Origin: Massilia glaciei
Lineage (GTDB): Bacteria; Pseudomonadota; Gammaproteobacteria; Burkholderiales; Burkholderiaceae_D
Length of the DNA stretch: 35,225 nucleotides
Assembly: GCF_003011895.2 (NCBI RefSeq)
Contig: NZ_PXWF02000265.1
Location: 1 to 35,225, forward strand
Direction: 5' to 3'
How positions within the stretch are numbered: the first letter of the stretch is position 1; each line of letters starts with the position of its first letter. Below, piece by piece: positions 33,639 through 35,225 of this stretch. The position numbers and the translations under genes are program-made. Below the pieces are notes generated by a model. The model was not told the DNA's origin. It made no database searches and worked only from the letters and a program-made list of their open reading frames with translations.

Positions 33639-34631
33639 CTACGCGGCAAACGCCTCGCGCAATGGGAGGTCGCCCCGCTCGAGCGCGGGCCGGTCCCACC
33701 GGCCCAGCGTTTCCGCCGCGCCGTAGCTGCGCTCCAAAAACGCGAGCAGCAGCGCGTCCGGCGCGGCCGCCTGCCTGATCACGTCGTAGGGCAGCACGAA
33801 TTCGCGCAGGGCCGCGTTGTAGCCGGCGCCGGGCAGGTCGAGCTCGGCCTCGCTGAAGCCGCCCGGTTCCGGATACGCATACGAGTAAAACAAGGGGAAC
33901 GGGGTGGCGTCGCCGCCGGGCCAGAAGCCGGCGCTGCTGACCTCGTGCGAATAGGCTTCGCGCACGATCCAGTCGGCCAGGTGCGGAACGCCGCCCGGAT
34001 GCCTGGAGGCGGGGCGGCCCGAAAAGCGCGTGACCGCAAGGTCGAAACTGCCCCAGAAGAAATGCACGGGACTGCATTTGCCGATGAAGCGCGCGCGGAA
34101 CATCTTGAGGACGCGGTCGGCCTGCACCATGGCGCGCCACAGGAGCCTGGCCTGTTCCGGGTCGTAGGCGCTGTGGAGTTGGTCGCGGTCGAAGGGGACC
34201 GGGTCGGGCACCTCGCAGGGGGTCGCGTTGATGCTGACGCCGATGGCAAGCTCGGCCAGTTTGGCCAGCAGCTCGTGGTAAAAATCGGCCACCGTGCGCG
34301 CCTGCAAGGCGAGCATGCGCGTCAGACCGTCGCTGGGCTGGATCTGCAACTGGTGCCTGATGAAGTCGAAGTCGATCTGGAAGGTGCGCCCGCCGCAGGC
34401 GATGGGCGAGGTCGTCAGGCCGCGCGCCGTCAAGTACAGGGCGACGTGCCAGGCATGGTTGAACCAGGGCGTTTGCGCCAGCCGGATCTTGCCGACCATT
34501 TGCATCCACATGTGCAACGTGGCCCAGGTCGGCGCGCCGGCGGCGAAATCGAGCGCGGGCCAGTCCTCGCCGCGCGCGGGTGGGCCGGCGTACTCGGTGG
34601 AAAAATCGATTTGGTCGTCCAGGTGGTCCAT
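33639..34631 (-). CDS. DUF5996 family protein
   Basis: This encodes 330 aa matching the DUF5996 pattern: WPALDFAAGAPTWATLHMW, VGKIRLAQTPWFNHAWHV, LTARGLTTSPIACGGRTF and QIDFDFIRHQL near the N-terminus. Further conserved-looking HFFWGSFDLAVTRFSGRPA and GFWPGGDATPFPLFYSYAYP follow. It has no signal peptide or membrane segment, so it is cytosolic. The start at 34631 has a GGAGG ribosome site; an in-frame ATG at 34649 or 34691 adds residues before the conserved region. The function of the family is not known to me. It faces phoX convergently. Confidence 0.85.
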   Translation of the reverse strand: MDHLDDQIDFSTEYAGPPARGEDWPALDFAAGAPTWATLHMWMQMVGKIRLAQTPWFNHAWHVALYLTARGLTTSPIACGGRTFQIDFDFIRHQLQIQPSDGLTRMLALQARTVADFYHELLAKLAELAIGVSINATPCEVPDPVPFDRDQLHSAYDPEQARLLWRAMVQADRVLKMFRARFIGKCSPVHFFWGSFDLAVTRFSGRPASRHPGGVPHLADWIVREAYSHEVSSAGFWPGGDATPFPLFYSYAYPEPGGFSEAELDLPGAGYNAALREFVLPYDVIRQAAAPDALLLAFLERSYGAAETLGRWDRPALERGDLPLREAFAA

Positions 34632-34766
34632 GGCTGCCTCCGTGATCATCGACGTTTGTCGTTTGATCGCGCCCGGGGCGAATTGACTCACCGTTGCGCG
34701 TGACAGTGGGTCTTAATAGTTCAACGGCAAGGTTTACGGTCTCGGCAGTGTTGCCAACGGCATTGA

Positions 34767-35129
34767 TCAGCCGCCCGCAAGTTTGGCAATATGGCCGAGT
34801 TTTTTAAGCGTGGCCATGATCAGTTTGCAATGATCGCCTTGCACCTCGATCACGCCGTCCTTGACCGTGCCGCCGCTCCCGCATGCCGTGCGCAGCTGTT
34901 TGCCAAGCTGAGCGAGCGCGGTCGCGTCGAGCGCCACGCCCTTGACGACCGTGACGCACTTGCCGCCGCGTCCCTTGGTCTGGCGCGACACGCGCACCGC
35001 GCCGTCGCCGACGGGAACCGCCTTCGCGCTTGCCTTGCAGCTGCATTGGGCGAGCGCGCGCCGGCACGCGGAACAGGTGCGCCCGACTTCGGTCGAATAA
35101 ACCAGGCCGCCTTTTGAAGATTGATTCAT
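34767..35129 (-). CDS. yciH: SUI1/YciH translation-initiation-like factor
   Basis: This encodes 120 aa. The C-terminal SUI1 domain has the basic KGRGGKCVTVVKGV loop, then QLGKQLRTACGSGGTVKDGV and IEVQGDHCKLIMATLKKLGH, the standard YciH layout. The N-terminal CSACRRALAQCSC stretch has a C-x2-C plus C-x-C pattern that could bind zinc. YciH-type proteins resemble eukaryotic eIF1 and bind the small ribosomal subunit. It lies in a head-to-head arrangement with the possible gene at the right edge. Confidence 0.93.
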   Translation of the reverse strand: MNQSSKGGLVYSTEVGRTCSACRRALAQCSCKASAKAVPVGDGAVRVSRQTKGRGGKCVTVVKGVALDATALAQLGKQLRTACGSGGTVKDGVIEVQGDHCKLIMATLKKLGHIAKLAGG

Positions 35130-35193
35130 GTTGATGCTCTAAAAATGGTTTGCCGATAGTGTAACCGCTCCGCCTGCGCTAGACTTGGGCGCC

Positions 35194-35225
35194 ATGCAGA
35201 CCCAGCAATTCTCAATTCAGATTTT
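35194..35225 (+). CDS. Possible gene start cut by window edge
   Basis: An ATG at 35194 opens a frame reading MQTQQFSIQI up to the last base. It diverges from the SUI1-like gene across about 64 bp. Only ten codons are visible, so neither identity nor reality of the gene can be judged. Confidence 0.35.
   Translation, partial: MQTQQFSIQI

Overview
The window reads as a chromosomal segment of a high-GC betaproteobacterium, most likely Burkholderiales and probably Oxalobacteraceae (Massilia/Duganella-like). This is inferred from gene content and codon usage: the classical cysI-DUF934-cysH-cysD-cysN-cobA operon, pepA divergent from lptFG, Burkholderiales-type trimeric porins and a Tat-exported PhoX. 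No rRNA, tRNA, IS element or CRISPR array was seen.

Layout. 1-175 holds five head-to-tail 35-bp units, each with a hairpin. 229-4494 is housekeeping: pepA (-) diverges from lptF-lptG-cbiX (+), whose genes overlap by a few bases. 4568-5609 has a small lipoprotein gene and a frameshifted gene of unknown function. 5680-10432 is a minus-strand block of exported proteins: a large VIT/VWA-like/DUF2135 protein, a small lipoprotein, two paralogous lipoproteins and a cysteine-bearing secreted protein. 10762-16782 is the assimilatory sulfate reduction operon, with a CysB-type regulator divergent from it at 16981. CysDN make APS, the two-Cys-pair CysH reduces APS, CysI reduces sulfite, and CobA (plus perhaps CbiX at 4114) supplies siroheme.

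17980-23119 is the accessory part: a methyltransferase, a Fic toxin-antitoxin pair, a decayed porin remnant, a FitAB toxin-antitoxin pair and two intact tandem porin genes. The FitAB module sits between two copies of a porin 3' end, which indicates past rearrangement of a porin array. 23261-27747 encodes a NarX-like histidine kinase, a LytTR response regulator and a LytS-type kinase, with a metallo-beta-lactamase-fold hydrolase on the opposite strand between the last two. 27940-31093 has two co-directional c-di-GMP genes. Each carries a frameshift in a low-complexity tract, and the upstream one has degenerate GGDEF and EAL motifs. 31292-35129 holds phoX with a candidate Pho box and -10 element, a DUF5996 gene and a SUI1/YciH gene. 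A further gene may begin at the right edge.

No clearly undescribed multi-gene system is proven. The best leads are the porin/toxin-antitoxin rearrangement, the frameshifted and degenerate c-di-GMP pair, the split two-kinase Lyt locus and the exported-protein cluster at 5.7-10.4 kb.
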